From Limnovirga soli (GTDB lineage Bacteria > Bacteroidota > Bacteroidia > Chitinophagales > Chitinophagaceae): a DNA stretch of 64,000 nucleotides. The position numbers and the translations under genes are program-made. The stretch is from NCBI RefSeq assembly GCF_013106755.1, contig NZ_WHPF01000005.1, positions 124,001 to 188,000 of the forward strand, given 5' to 3'. A model generated the notes under the pieces. It ran no database searches and was not told where the DNA came from. It saw only the letters and a list, made by a program, of their open reading frames with translations. Below, piece by piece: positions 36,497-45,039 of this stretch (position 1 is the first letter of the stretch; every line of letters starts with the position of its first letter).

Positions 36497-37747
36497 ATGC
36501 GTTTACACTTAAAAATTTTATCGCTACTGCTTTGTATAAGTCTGGTTGCGCAGGCACAAATAACTGTAATTAAAGCAGGACATATGTTTGATGCCGTCAG
36601 CGGTAAGATGCTGGAAAATCAAATTATACTGGTAGAAAACGGTATAATAAAAGCTGTTGGCAGTAATGTAAAATTTAGTAAATCAGATAATATCATCGAT
36701 CTTTCCAATGAATGGGTATTACCTGGATTAATGGATTGCCATGTGCATATTACGGCTAACCTGCCCTATAGAAATATTGGCATTGAACAGATGTATGCAA
36801 CGGAAAGTACATCGCTGCGGGCAATTAGGGGTACCGTTATTGCAAAACAATTTTTATACAATGGCTTTACCACCATTAAAGAAATTGGCAATGATGCCAA
36901 TTATGCCACGGCCGATATTATTAAAGCCATTCAGAAAGGCTGGATAGAAGGCCCCACTATATTTTATGCAGGTAAAATTATTGCGCCCTATGGCGGTCAG
37001 TCGCATGACGTAAACCCCGAACATGAGCACCTGTGGAATTTTGAATATATTGATGCAGACGCTCCTGATGAAATAAGAAAAGCAGTAAGACAAAATATTT
37101 ACAATGGCGCCACAGTAATTAAATTGGTTACCGGCGATAATGGTATTTATGGTGTGGAAGAAATTAAAGCCGCCGTTGATGAAGCAAAAAAATATGGCAT
37201 AAAAGTTACCGTGCACGTAAGAAACGATGCAGCCGCCGGAACGAATGTAATATTAGGCGGCGCAGCAGGCATAGAACATGGTTTTGAACTGGATATTACG
37301 CAGTTACAATTAATGAAAGAGAAAGGCACTTTTTTAGTGGGTACAGACTTTTCGTTTGATAATTGGTATGCTTATGGAATGGATTCTGCAACAGCTACCG
37401 CATTAACAAATACCGTTACAGACCGACTAAAACGAGCTTATACTATTGGCACAAAAATGGCTTTTGGCACTGATATTATTGTGAATCTGCCCAAATTAAA
37501 CCGGGTACAAACCAACCTTAAAGTATTAAATAGCTGGAAGGCTGCAGGAATTCCACCGGCATATATTTTACAAACCATGACCATTAATGCAGCAGAGTTA
37601 TTGGGTATTGAAAAAAGCAGGGGGCTTTTAGCACCTTTGTTTTATGCAGATATTATTGCACTAAAGAATAATCCGCTGGAAGATATTGAAGCCATAAAAA
37701 CAGTTGATTTTGTGATGAAAGAAGGTAAAGTGATAAGGAAGGATTGA
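36497..37747 (+). CDS. secreted metal-dependent amidohydrolase (prolidase-like)
   Basis: A 416-residue exported enzyme. I start at ATG 36497, which gives a clean signal peptide (MRLHLKILSLLLCISLVAQA); a TTG 12 codons upstream is less likely. The metal site is complete: HVH in PGLMDCHVHITAN, a lysine in IKLVTGDNG as carboxylated ligand candidate, HVRND, IEHGFEL and GTDIIV. It resembles the Xaa-Pro dipeptidase-like branch of the amidohydrolases, so it may cleave dipeptides or cyclic imides outside the cytoplasm. It has no close partner gene. Confidence 0.85.
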   Translation: MRLHLKILSLLLCISLVAQAQITVIKAGHMFDAVSGKMLENQIILVENGIIKAVGSNVKFSKSDNIIDLSNEWVLPGLMDCHVHITANLPYRNIGIEQMYATESTSLRAIRGTVIAKQFLYNGFTTIKEIGNDANYATADIIKAIQKGWIEGPTIFYAGKIIAPYGGQSHDVNPEHEHLWNFEYIDADAPDEIRKAVRQNIYNGATVIKLVTGDNGIYGVEEIKAAVDEAKKYGIKVTVHVRNDAAAGTNVILGGAAGIEHGFELDITQLQLMKEKGTFLVGTDFSFDNWYAYGMDSATATALTNTVTDRLKRAYTIGTKMAFGTDIIVNLPKLNRVQTNLKVLNSWKAAGIPPAYILQTMTINAAELLGIEKSRGLLAPLFYADIIALKNNPLEDIEAIKTVDFVMKEGKVIRKD

Positions 37748-37788
37748 AAATAACCTGGCAAATATTTGAATGGTAATTAATCACATTA

Positions 37789-37813
37789 TTTGGCAATGAA
37801 CTTAGTTGCCAAA
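37789..37813. other. perfect hairpin before the 2H gene
   Basis: TTTGGCAA, a 9-nt loop and TTGCCAAA form a perfect 8-bp stem about 40 nt upstream of the next start. No T run follows, so it may be a regulator site or a weak terminator. Confidence 0.4.
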
Positions 37814-37854
37814 AATTAAATCAGATAATTGTTGCTATAAACAAATTACAAAAA

Positions 37855-38367
37855 GTGACATTTACCTTACGCAGACAACTAACTTTATTTGTAGCGGAAA
37901 AAGATGCTGCAATAATTGAGCAGGTAAGACAAACCTATAACCCTATACAATTTGAACTGATAAAATCGCATGTTACTTTATGCCGGGATGAGGAGATGCA
38001 GGATCTTGAGCAGGTGTTATTAAACTTAGTTAATTTACTTCACCCGGCTATTGAGATTGAATTTGGGAAACCTGCCAGATTTGACAATGGGAAAGGACTT
38101 TTTTTACCTGCTTTACCTAACAATACAGTGTTTGAAACATTACGCAGTAAGGTATTATCGGGGATGGCCATTAACCCGGGAAAACAGGAACCACATATTA
38201 CACTAATGCACCCCAGAAACTCCACTTGTACCAATGAGCTATTTGAACAGATATCGCAGTTGAACTTTCCTGCAAAATTAAAATTTAACCGCATCAGCCT
38301 AATTGAACAACACCAAGCGGGAAGATGGAAAACCTTGAACAATTTTGAGTTAAAAGAAATGGAATAG
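37855..38367 (+). CDS. 2H phosphoesterase / 2'-5' RNA ligase family protein
   Basis: A 170-residue cytosolic protein with two HxT motifs, HVTL (about residue 42) and HITLMHP (about residue 118), that define the 2H phosphoesterase fold. The N-terminal RRQLTLFVAEKDAAIIEQVRQTYN is typical of bacterial LigT-like proteins, which act on cyclic phosphates or 2'-5' linkages. The start is GTG at 37855; no in-frame ATG fits better. It is convergent with the DUF5009 gene. Confidence 0.8.
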   Translation: MTFTLRRQLTLFVAEKDAAIIEQVRQTYNPIQFELIKSHVTLCRDEEMQDLEQVLLNLVNLLHPAIEIEFGKPARFDNGKGLFLPALPNNTVFETLRSKVLSGMAINPGKQEPHITLMHPRNSTCTNELFEQISQLNFPAKLKFNRISLIEQHQAGRWKTLNNFELKEME

Positions 38368-38597
38368 ACCATCGGTAAAAAAATATTACTATTGGCTGGC
38401 ATTTTTAGCAATACCAAAATTGGCCTTGCTATTTACAATAAACCTCATTATAATTTTTTACAATTGCGTGGTTAGTAAGGAAATTTTTTATTAGTGAATT
38501 CCTGTGTAAGGATGATTTTGAGAGCCTAATATAAAGCCCAACACCTTTGGATATCTAAAATCAGGTTAAACTAGTGGCTGATTATTCCTCATTATAA

Positions 38598-39791
38598 TTA
38601 TAATTGCAATTTAATTTTATACTTGTTTAGCAGCATTACAATTCCCATAACGGCAACAGCATAAAATGCACTCCATAACAGGCCGGGCAAACCATACCGT
38701 AAACTATCAGGAAATAATGAAATGCCCAGCAAGGCGGTAAGATAATAAATGATGTCAGGAATAATATAAGTGAGTAATGGATTGGCAGCAGCAGGTTTAA
38801 AAAAACTTGTCCAACCCTGTATTTGTTGCCTGTCAATTAACCAGTATAAAAAAGCATATATAGCCGTGCACGCAGCAGCACTGTACAAACACCATGTAGG
38901 GGTGGCATATATTTTAGAAATGCCAAAATAGGGACTTAACAAATAACCCGCCACCAATAACAGCACCATAAATAACAGGGCATGTATGTAACGCCGTTGG
39001 TTAGTTGCCCATTTATTTTCCTCAAAAAAAAGCAAGGAAACCACCATACCACACAGTACAATGGAAGTATGTGCCGCATTGCCTTTCTGGCTACTGATAA
39101 AATGCCAGATGGATGCATCCTGTGTATGTGTTATACTGCCAACAATATACCAACCTGTACAAAGAACAATTGCCACTATTAACAGGTAAACATTGCCCTT
39201 GCATAACTGGTAAAAAATACAGGCAAACAAATAGGCCCAACCAATTAAACCCAAAATGCCCCACCACTGCGGGGTAATAGCATGGCCATTATTATCCTTA
39301 TACACAAAGGCCAATACAACCAACAATAGAAAGCTTATTGCACGTATACTATTTACAACCATTTTACTACTGGTATAATATACTTTCCATATGGCAATTA
39401 CGGCTGCAAAAAATAATAAAGCCCATAAGTTTATCGACATGCCCATTGCATCTTCGTTATAGCCATCCTCGGCATTTACTATAAAAAATCCCAGTATCAG
39501 TAAACCCAGTGTGCGGAAAATAATATGTTGCTGCAATTGAATAAAACTATCCCCTTTTGCCAGCCTGCTGTTAATGGCAAAGGGAATAGACATGCCCACA
39601 ATAAAAAGAAAAGAAGGAAATACCATATCTACAAAACTCATGGCATCGGCATCTGCAGGCATATGTTTCATCCAAATGGGAATATCCCGTATGCCGGCCA
39701 GTTCATTTACAAAAATCATAACAAGAATGGTAATGCCACGTAATGCATCGATAGATAAAATCCGGTTTGTACTTAGTGTATTATACCGCAT
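38598..39791 (-). CDS. DUF5009 / heparan-glucosaminide acetyltransferase-like membrane protein
   Basis: A 397-residue integral membrane protein with about ten helices. The start ILSIDALRGITILVMIFVNELAG and the PSFLFIVGMSIPFAINSR segment are the signature of the NAGLU-acyltransferase/DUF5009 family, which moves acetyl groups across the membrane to glucosamine-like sugars. A long loop after helix 1 carries WMKHMPADADAMSFVDMVFP. It is divergent from the GH18 lipoprotein gene (100 nt apart), which could mean shared glucosamine metabolism (inference). Confidence 0.85.
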   Translation of the reverse strand: MRYNTLSTNRILSIDALRGITILVMIFVNELAGIRDIPIWMKHMPADADAMSFVDMVFPSFLFIVGMSIPFAINSRLAKGDSFIQLQQHIIFRTLGLLILGFFIVNAEDGYNEDAMGMSINLWALLFFAAVIAIWKVYYTSSKMVVNSIRAISFLLLVVLAFVYKDNNGHAITPQWWGILGLIGWAYLFACIFYQLCKGNVYLLIVAIVLCTGWYIVGSITHTQDASIWHFISSQKGNAAHTSIVLCGMVVSLLFFEENKWATNQRRYIHALLFMVLLLVAGYLLSPYFGISKIYATPTWCLYSAAACTAIYAFLYWLIDRQQIQGWTSFFKPAAANPLLTYIIPDIIYYLTALLGISLFPDSLRYGLPGLLWSAFYAVAVMGIVMLLNKYKIKLQL

Positions 39792-39891
39792 GCTGGTAAT
39801 TTTCTGATAAAAGGAATGAGGATTCTAAAGTAACTGATTGTTTCCGTACATTGATGTATTGATTCAAATACTATAATTAACCACCCGCGTT

Positions 39892-41025
39892 ATGAGATTT
39901 AATGCTACTTACCTTTTTTGCTTTGTTGCAGGTTTGGCCCTGATATTTTCAACCTGCACACCCTCCAGAAATAATCCTGTAATTATTGCCTATGTGGGCG
40001 GATACCGCGGAATAGCAGAAACAGAAACCATTGAAGCCAAAAACCTGTCGCACATTAACTATGCGTTTGTTGATATAAAAGATAACCGCGCCTGGTTACA
40101 TAACGAAGCTACCGATACCATAAACCTTAGAAAGCTTAACGACTTAAAGCAACAAAACCCGGCTTTAAAAATATTGATCTCTGTAGGCGGATGGTCGTGG
40201 AGCAAGCATTTCTCTGATGCTACTTTAACCGATACCGCTACCAGAAATTTTGCGCAAAGTGCAGTAAATATGGTGAGCAAATTTAATATAGATGGCGTAG
40301 ATATTGACTGGGAATACCCTGGCATGCAAGGCGATAGCAATGTATACCGCCCCGAAGATAAGGAGCATTATACCCTATTGTTTAAATACCTGCGTCAAGG
40401 CCTGGATAGCCTGCAGAGCATCACACAAAAACAATACCTGCTTACCACAGCTGTTGGCGGCTCAAAGGAGTATATAAACCATACCGAAATGGATAAGGTG
40501 CAACAATACACCGACTATATCAACATCATGAGTTATGATTATGCTGATGGCACCGATAGCTTATCCGGCCATCATACCAATTTATTTAATTCATCTGCTG
40601 ATACTAGTCAATACTCGGCCGATAAAAGCATTCGTGCCTTTATGGCGGCCGGAGTGCCTGCTGCCAAAATTGTAATTGGCATTGCTTTTTATGGCAAGGG
40701 TTGGCAAATGCAAACAACTGCCAACAATGGCTTATACCAAAGGGCGCAACAGCCTGCCCGTGGTGGTGGTTTTACTTATTTAAAAGATAGCCTTATTAAT
40801 AAAAATGGGTATACGCGTTATTGGGATACGGTTGCCAATGCACCTTATCTTTTTAATGCAGCACAGCGCATATTTATTTCTTACGATGATGAAGCATCTG
40901 TTGAGAAAAAATGCAATTATGTATTGCAGCACCAGTTGGCAGGCGCCATGTTTTGGGAATATGGGGAGGACAAAAAAGCCTATCTGCTGCAAACCATTGC
41001 CCGCAGTTTTGGCTATACTAAATAG
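39892..41025 (+). CDS. GH18 chitinase-like lipoprotein
   Basis: A 377-residue protein with an N-terminal hydrophobic segment and a Cys at residue 22 (LIFSTC), suggesting lipid anchoring. The GH18 barrel is complete: SVGG at 97-100 and DGVDIDWE at 134-141, with E141 the catalytic acid and D139 assisting, then YTDYINIMSYDYADG and a final MFWEYGED. It should hydrolyse beta-1,4 GlcNAc links (chitin or related) at the cell surface. A variant repeat starts 11 nt after the stop. Confidence 0.93.
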   Translation: MRFNATYLFCFVAGLALIFSTCTPSRNNPVIIAYVGGYRGIAETETIEAKNLSHINYAFVDIKDNRAWLHNEATDTINLRKLNDLKQQNPALKILISVGGWSWSKHFSDATLTDTATRNFAQSAVNMVSKFNIDGVDIDWEYPGMQGDSNVYRPEDKEHYTLLFKYLRQGLDSLQSITQKQYLLTTAVGGSKEYINHTEMDKVQQYTDYINIMSYDYADGTDSLSGHHTNLFNSSADTSQYSADKSIRAFMAAGVPAAKIVIGIAFYGKGWQMQTTANNGLYQRAQQPARGGGFTYLKDSLINKNGYTRYWDTVANAPYLFNAAQRIFISYDDEASVEKKCNYVLQHQLAGAMFWEYGEDKKAYLLQTIARSFGYTK

Positions 41026-41036
41026 CCATTTTTGTT

Positions 41037-41107
41037 AGCCGGCTTTTGTACAATAATTTGGCTTTACTTGCCACGCTCGGTTCAGGGTTCGCCCTTTGTG
41101 GCAGCAA
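41037..41107 (+). repeat. variant (chimeric) dispersed repeat copy
   Basis: AGCCGGCT, linker, GGCTTTACTTGC as in the common repeat, then CACGCTCGGTTCAGGGTTC and a hairpin GCCAC...GTGGC with inner AGGG, TTCG, CCCT. It pairs with the ordinary copy at 41172 facing it. Confidence 0.8.
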
Positions 41108-41171
41108 TACAGCCAAAAACCATTATAGCAATTAAAAGTAACCAACAGCCCTGCTGCCACAGATTACTGTA

Positions 41172-41224
41172 GTACAAGAGTGCGACGCAACGGATGCTAT
41201 ATAATTATATTAATTGCCGGGCTA
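41172..41224 (-). repeat. dispersed repeat copy facing the variant
   Basis: GTACAAGAGTGCGACGCAA, CGGATGC (ATCCG subtype), AT-rich self-complementary linker, GCCGGGCTAA. Confidence 0.9.
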
Positions 41225-41288
41225 ACACATTTAATAATTTCATTACCTGCAAATGAGGTTTAGAAACGGGCTGCAAAGTGTTTTCTTA

Positions 41289-41296
41289 TATATTTG
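41289..41296 (+). promoter_or_regulatory. candidate -7 box for the TonB receptor gene
   Basis: TATATTTG matches TAnnTTTG exactly, 28 nt before the chosen ATG. No convincing -33 TTG is at the expected distance. Confidence 0.35.
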
Positions 41297-41323
41297 TTTA
41301 CTCTTTACTACCAAAGCTATCTT

Positions 41324-43696
41324 ATGATAATTTTTTCTTCCGCCACAAAAACCGCTGCGTTATTATTTAGCTTCTTATTGTTGTTTATGTATGTGCCCGT
41401 TATTGCACAAACCAACACCAGTAGCATTAAAGGCGTTGTTGTTACAGCTGATGGCAGGCCGGCACCCTTTGTAACCATTGGTTTACAAAAACTGGGAATA
41501 AAAACAGTAGCAGATAAAAACGGCAGCTTTGTATTAGAACAGATTACTGCAATAGAAGATACTTTATACATTTCAGGTATTGGCTTTATCCCCTATAAAC
41601 AAGGCTTGCAAATAGCTGCAGGTACCGCTATAAACCTGGGAGTGATACAACTGCAATACTACACAGCCCAGCTACAGGATGTGGAAATTACGGGGCGCAT
41701 TGCACAGTCGTACAAAAGCGATTATAGTTTTGCGCTTACAAAAACCCAATCTGCGGTAAAAGATATGCCGCAGTCGGTATCTACCGTAACCAAAGAATTA
41801 ATGAAAGATAAAATGGCCATGCATTTGGTAGAAGTGCTGGATGATGTGCCGGGTGTTTGCCGTTATTCGGGCTTTAACGAGTATTCGCTGCGTGGGTTGC
41901 ATGCCGAAAATCCGCCGCTGATTAATGGGTTAAGGGCCTATAATTCGCAGCTTACCAACCCCATGCTGGTAAACCTGGAACGTATAGAAATATTAAAAGG
42001 CCCCACATCAGTTTTATATGGTAATACCGACCCCGGTGGCACTGTAAACCTGGTTACCAAAAAACCTCTACAACAACATGAACATGCTATTGACATATTA
42101 ACCGGCAGCTGGAATAATTTTCGTGCACAGGGCGATGTTACCGGGGCACTCAATACCTCTAAAAACCTTCTTTACCGCTTAAATGCAGGTTATGAAAACA
42201 AGGAATCATTCCGCAACCAATATTTTGCCAAATCTTTTCAGGTGGCGCCTTCTTTTTCTTTTGTACCCAACGACAGGATTCAGCTAAATCTGGACATTTC
42301 GGTAACGCATACCAATACTGTTGCAGACAGAGGCCAGCCGGGTTTTGAAGACGACAATAACCTGCTTTCCACACCCATACAGTTAATGGTTACCCAACCC
42401 GGCGATTATTTAAAAGAAACCAATGTGGCTTCTATTCTTTCCTTTTCGTATAAACTAAATAAGCACATTAGTTTTAATAGTGCTTATCTTAATTATATTA
42501 CCCGGCAGCAATTATCTGAACATGGTATTGAAGATTTTATAACCGATGATTCTGTATACCTGTATTATACCAACAGAACGGCAAATACCACCACCAATAC
42601 ATTTACCAAATATTTCAATTTTACATTTAATACAGGTAAAATAAATCATCAGTTGCTGGCGGGATACGATTACATAAAAAACAAGGTTGATTTTACACAA
42701 TGGAACGGAGAGGACGAAGACTTTGGTGAAGAAACTGGCATTGTGGGCACATTTAGCTTAAAAAATCCGGTATATTTTAAAAGACCCGTTGATGAATATG
42801 AACGCGAGGAGGAAGAAGAAGATGAAGAGGAAGGTGGCTTTGAAGCAGAGCAGTACTATACACATGGCATTTATATACAGGAACAATTAAGTATTGATAA
42901 ATGGAAAATACTGGCTTCTTTAAGACAGGAAATTTTCCGCTCCACCGGTGATGATAAGATTGCCGATAATGTACTAATGCCAAGGGTGGGAATCGTTTAT
43001 GCCTTGGCGCCCAATGTAAATGTGTATAGTACTTATAATCGTGGGTTCGATCCCTTTGAACCTTCGGCAAGGTTGCAGGTGTTTAACGAGCCCTTTAAAC
43101 CCGTATTAAGTGAAATGTTTGAAACCGGGGTAAAGGCCGATTTATTTAATAAAAAACTCTCCGCCACATTTGCAGTGTATCAGGTTACTTTAGATAATGT
43201 GGTAGTAAATGCAAACGATCCTTCTAACCCAGATTTATATACACAGCGTGGCAGGGAACGAGCCAAGGGCTTTGAAGCCGAGGCCAATGGCAATATCTTA
43301 CCCAACCTTGCCATGTCGCTATCTTATGCTTATAACAACGCAAAAATTATTGAAAGTGTAAAACCCGAAGAAATTGGTATTATAAAAGAAAATGCTCCAT
43401 TGCATATGAGCAGCAGTCGTTTTAAATACAATTTTACCAAGGGCATTTTAAAAGGGTTTGGTATTTCTGCCGGACATACACAGGTTGGCAGGCGCAATAC
43501 ATTCGATGCCAATTTGCAATTGCCCGGCTATTGCATTTTAAATGCCGGAGTACAATATAGTTTCAGCCGTTTTATTGTGGCTTGCAACTTAAATAATATT
43601 GCCAATACCACCTATTTTACTGCAGCTTATAACAATATAAGTAAATGGCCCGGAGCTCCGCGCAATTTTATGTTGCGGGTAGGATACCATTTTTAA
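41324..43696 (+). CDS. TonB-dependent siderophore receptor
   Basis: A 790-residue outer-membrane receptor. I start at ATG 41324; a TTG 10 codons earlier overlaps the -7 box. After the signal peptide (to VIAQ) come a carboxypeptidase-regulatory-like beta domain (SSIKGVVVTADGRPAPFVTIGL), a plug (DMPQSVSTVTKELMKDK, ERIEILKGPTSVLYGNTDPGG) and a 22-strand barrel that ends FMLRVGYHF. The plug pattern is that of ferric siderophore (FhuA/FoxA-like) receptors. A highly acidic loop (EREEEEEDEEEGG) lies around residues 490-503. It is monocistronic. Confidence 0.9.
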   Translation: MIIFSSATKTAALLFSFLLLFMYVPVIAQTNTSSIKGVVVTADGRPAPFVTIGLQKLGIKTVADKNGSFVLEQITAIEDTLYISGIGFIPYKQGLQIAAGTAINLGVIQLQYYTAQLQDVEITGRIAQSYKSDYSFALTKTQSAVKDMPQSVSTVTKELMKDKMAMHLVEVLDDVPGVCRYSGFNEYSLRGLHAENPPLINGLRAYNSQLTNPMLVNLERIEILKGPTSVLYGNTDPGGTVNLVTKKPLQQHEHAIDILTGSWNNFRAQGDVTGALNTSKNLLYRLNAGYENKESFRNQYFAKSFQVAPSFSFVPNDRIQLNLDISVTHTNTVADRGQPGFEDDNNLLSTPIQLMVTQPGDYLKETNVASILSFSYKLNKHISFNSAYLNYITRQQLSEHGIEDFITDDSVYLYYTNRTANTTTNTFTKYFNFTFNTGKINHQLLAGYDYIKNKVDFTQWNGEDEDFGEETGIVGTFSLKNPVYFKRPVDEYEREEEEEDEEEGGFEAEQYYTHGIYIQEQLSIDKWKILASLRQEIFRSTGDDKIADNVLMPRVGIVYALAPNVNVYSTYNRGFDPFEPSARLQVFNEPFKPVLSEMFETGVKADLFNKKLSATFAVYQVTLDNVVVNANDPSNPDLYTQRGRERAKGFEAEANGNILPNLAMSLSYAYNNAKIIESVKPEEIGIIKENAPLHMSSSRFKYNFTKGILKGFGISAGHTQVGRRNTFDANLQLPGYCILNAGVQYSFSRFIVACNLNNIANTTYFTAAYNNISKWPGAPRNFMLRVGYHF

Positions 43697-43769
43697 AAAC
43701 CATAATCGTTCTTATAATATTATTTAATGTTTTCATGTAAGTACTGCAATTAGTTTAAACTTCAATTTG

Positions 43770-43820
43770 TAGCCGGGCAAAAGCAATGCTATCGGCCCAC
43801 TTGCGTCGCACACTTGTACG
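43770..43820 (+). repeat. dispersed repeat copy, left of gene 43846
   Basis: AGCCGGGC, linker (inner AGCAATGCT), GGCCCAC, TTGCGTCGCACACTTGTAC, then GTTCGGATTAGGGTGCAGC. This last part is nearly identical to the copy at 46693. Confidence 0.92.
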
Positions 43821-43845
43821 TTCGGATTAGGGTGCAGCTTTTAAT

Positions 43846-44145
43846 TTACTCCTCATTCAAATAATGCACTTGATTGGTAAAACCGGCACGCTTTTCAAAT
43901 GGCACCTGCTGCAGTTGTATATTGTTTAAATACAATTGAAAAATATAATTGCCTTCCTGTATATGGCTTAATCTTAGTTGAATAATTGGCCCTTCAAAAT
44001 GGCCTTTTCTGATAAGCTTATCATCCAGAGAAAATATTTTATACTCGAGTGTTTTATTTTGTAATACATCACTTATAATTTGTACAAACATAAAATCCCA
44101 TACAATATTGGTAACTGTTGCGTAGGCCTCGTTTTGGATTTGCAT
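43846..44145 (-). CDS. solo T9SS-sorting-domain-like protein
   Basis: A 99-residue protein when started at ATG 44145. A longer frame reaches 44271 but begins inside the repeat copy and its extra residues are unremarkable. The sequence (LEYKIFSLDDKLIRKGHFEGPIIQLRL, then GNYIFQLYLNNIQLQQVPFEK) has the strand pattern of T9SS type A C-terminal domains, but without a preceding passenger or signal peptide. It could be a remnant, a chaperone-like decoy or an unrelated beta protein. It lies between inward-facing repeat copies. Confidence 0.45.
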   Translation of the reverse strand: MQIQNEAYATVTNIVWDFMFVQIISDVLQNKTLEYKIFSLDDKLIRKGHFEGPIIQLRLSHIQEGNYIFQLYLNNIQLQQVPFEKRAGFTNQVHYLNEE

Positions 44146-44265
44146 ATAATGGAGATTGGTAGTGAGTAGTAAATCTAAAATTTGTTGCCGTGTGTTATTA
44201 TGCTCCTTTGTTATAAAATTATTATGAAATGGTAAGTACCTTTTTTGCCGAAACAAGTAATGGAC

Positions 44266-44315
44266 GTACAAGTGTGCGACGCAAATAAGCTATATTATAT
44301 TAAAAAGCAGGGCAC
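44266..44315 (-). repeat. dispersed repeat copy, right of gene 43846
   Basis: GTACAAGTGTGCGACGCAA, AT-rich linker, then GCAGGGCACC in place of GCCGGGC. Confidence 0.85.
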
Positions 44316-44402
44316 CAAACAAACAAATAATAATTACACAAAAAATTAATATTCGGGTAATATTTTGGCAATACTGGCAGTTTAATTTGCAACTTAAATC
44401 AC

Positions 44403-45020
44403 TTGGCTTTGGCAGATATATTACAATGGCTGGATGGTATTGATAAAGCAATTTTTGTTTTTATCAATTATACTTTACATATGGGTTGGCTGGATGGTTT
44501 TATGTTGCTAATGCGCAACCCGCCTACCTGGGCACCTTTGTATATTTTTTTAATTTACTGGATGTACCGGCAGGACAAAAGCATGGTAATCCCATTCCTT
44601 ATCATCAGCATTGCAACATTTGCTATTACCGATTATACAAGCGCCTCCATTTTAAAACCATTTTTTGAAAGATTAAGACCCTGCCACGATGCTTCATTGG
44701 CGGGCCATATGTATAATCTGGAAGATTGTGGCGGACAATACTCTATGCCCTCTTCTCATGCATCCAATCACTTTGGGCTGGCGATGCTTTGGTTTTGGAT
44801 CATCTGGTATTTGAAAGGCAAAAGATGGAACTGGGTTTGGTTATGGGCCGGCATTATTTGCTATGCTCAAATATATACTGGTAAGCATTTTCCTTTTGAT
44901 ATTCTTGCAGGTGCTTTACTGGGGATTATTACTGGTACCTGTATGGCCAAAGTATTTGAATTTTGGCATGAAAACAGGAAAAAGAAATTTAGGCTATTTT
45001 CACCAAGGCAGTATAGTTAA
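44403..45020 (+). CDS. PAP2 family phosphatase
   Basis: A 205-residue membrane protein with about five helices and the three-part acid phosphatase site: KPFFERLRPCHD (KX6RP), PSSHASNHFG (PSGH-like) and YTGKHFPFDILAG (SRX5HX3D-like). It probably dephosphorylates undecaprenyl diphosphate or another lipid phosphate. The start is uncertain: TTG 44403 gives MALADILQWLDG, and no in-frame ATG is near. The GT39 gene begins 19 nt after its stop, so they are likely a pair in glycan or lipid metabolism. Confidence 0.85.
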   Translation: MALADILQWLDGIDKAIFVFINYTLHMGWLDGFMLLMRNPPTWAPLYIFLIYWMYRQDKSMVIPFLIISIATFAITDYTSASILKPFFERLRPCHDASLAGHMYNLEDCGGQYSMPSSHASNHFGLAMLWFWIIWYLKGKRWNWVWLWAGIICYAQIYTGKHFPFDILAGALLGIITGTCMAKVFEFWHENRKKKFRLFSPRQYS

Positions 45021-45039
45021 CCTCTTTACTGTCTGTTGC

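Noticed and set aside
44863-45039. Longer start for the GT39-type gene
   Set aside because: The extension lies inside the PAP2 coding region in another frame; the normal GT39 start is at 45040.
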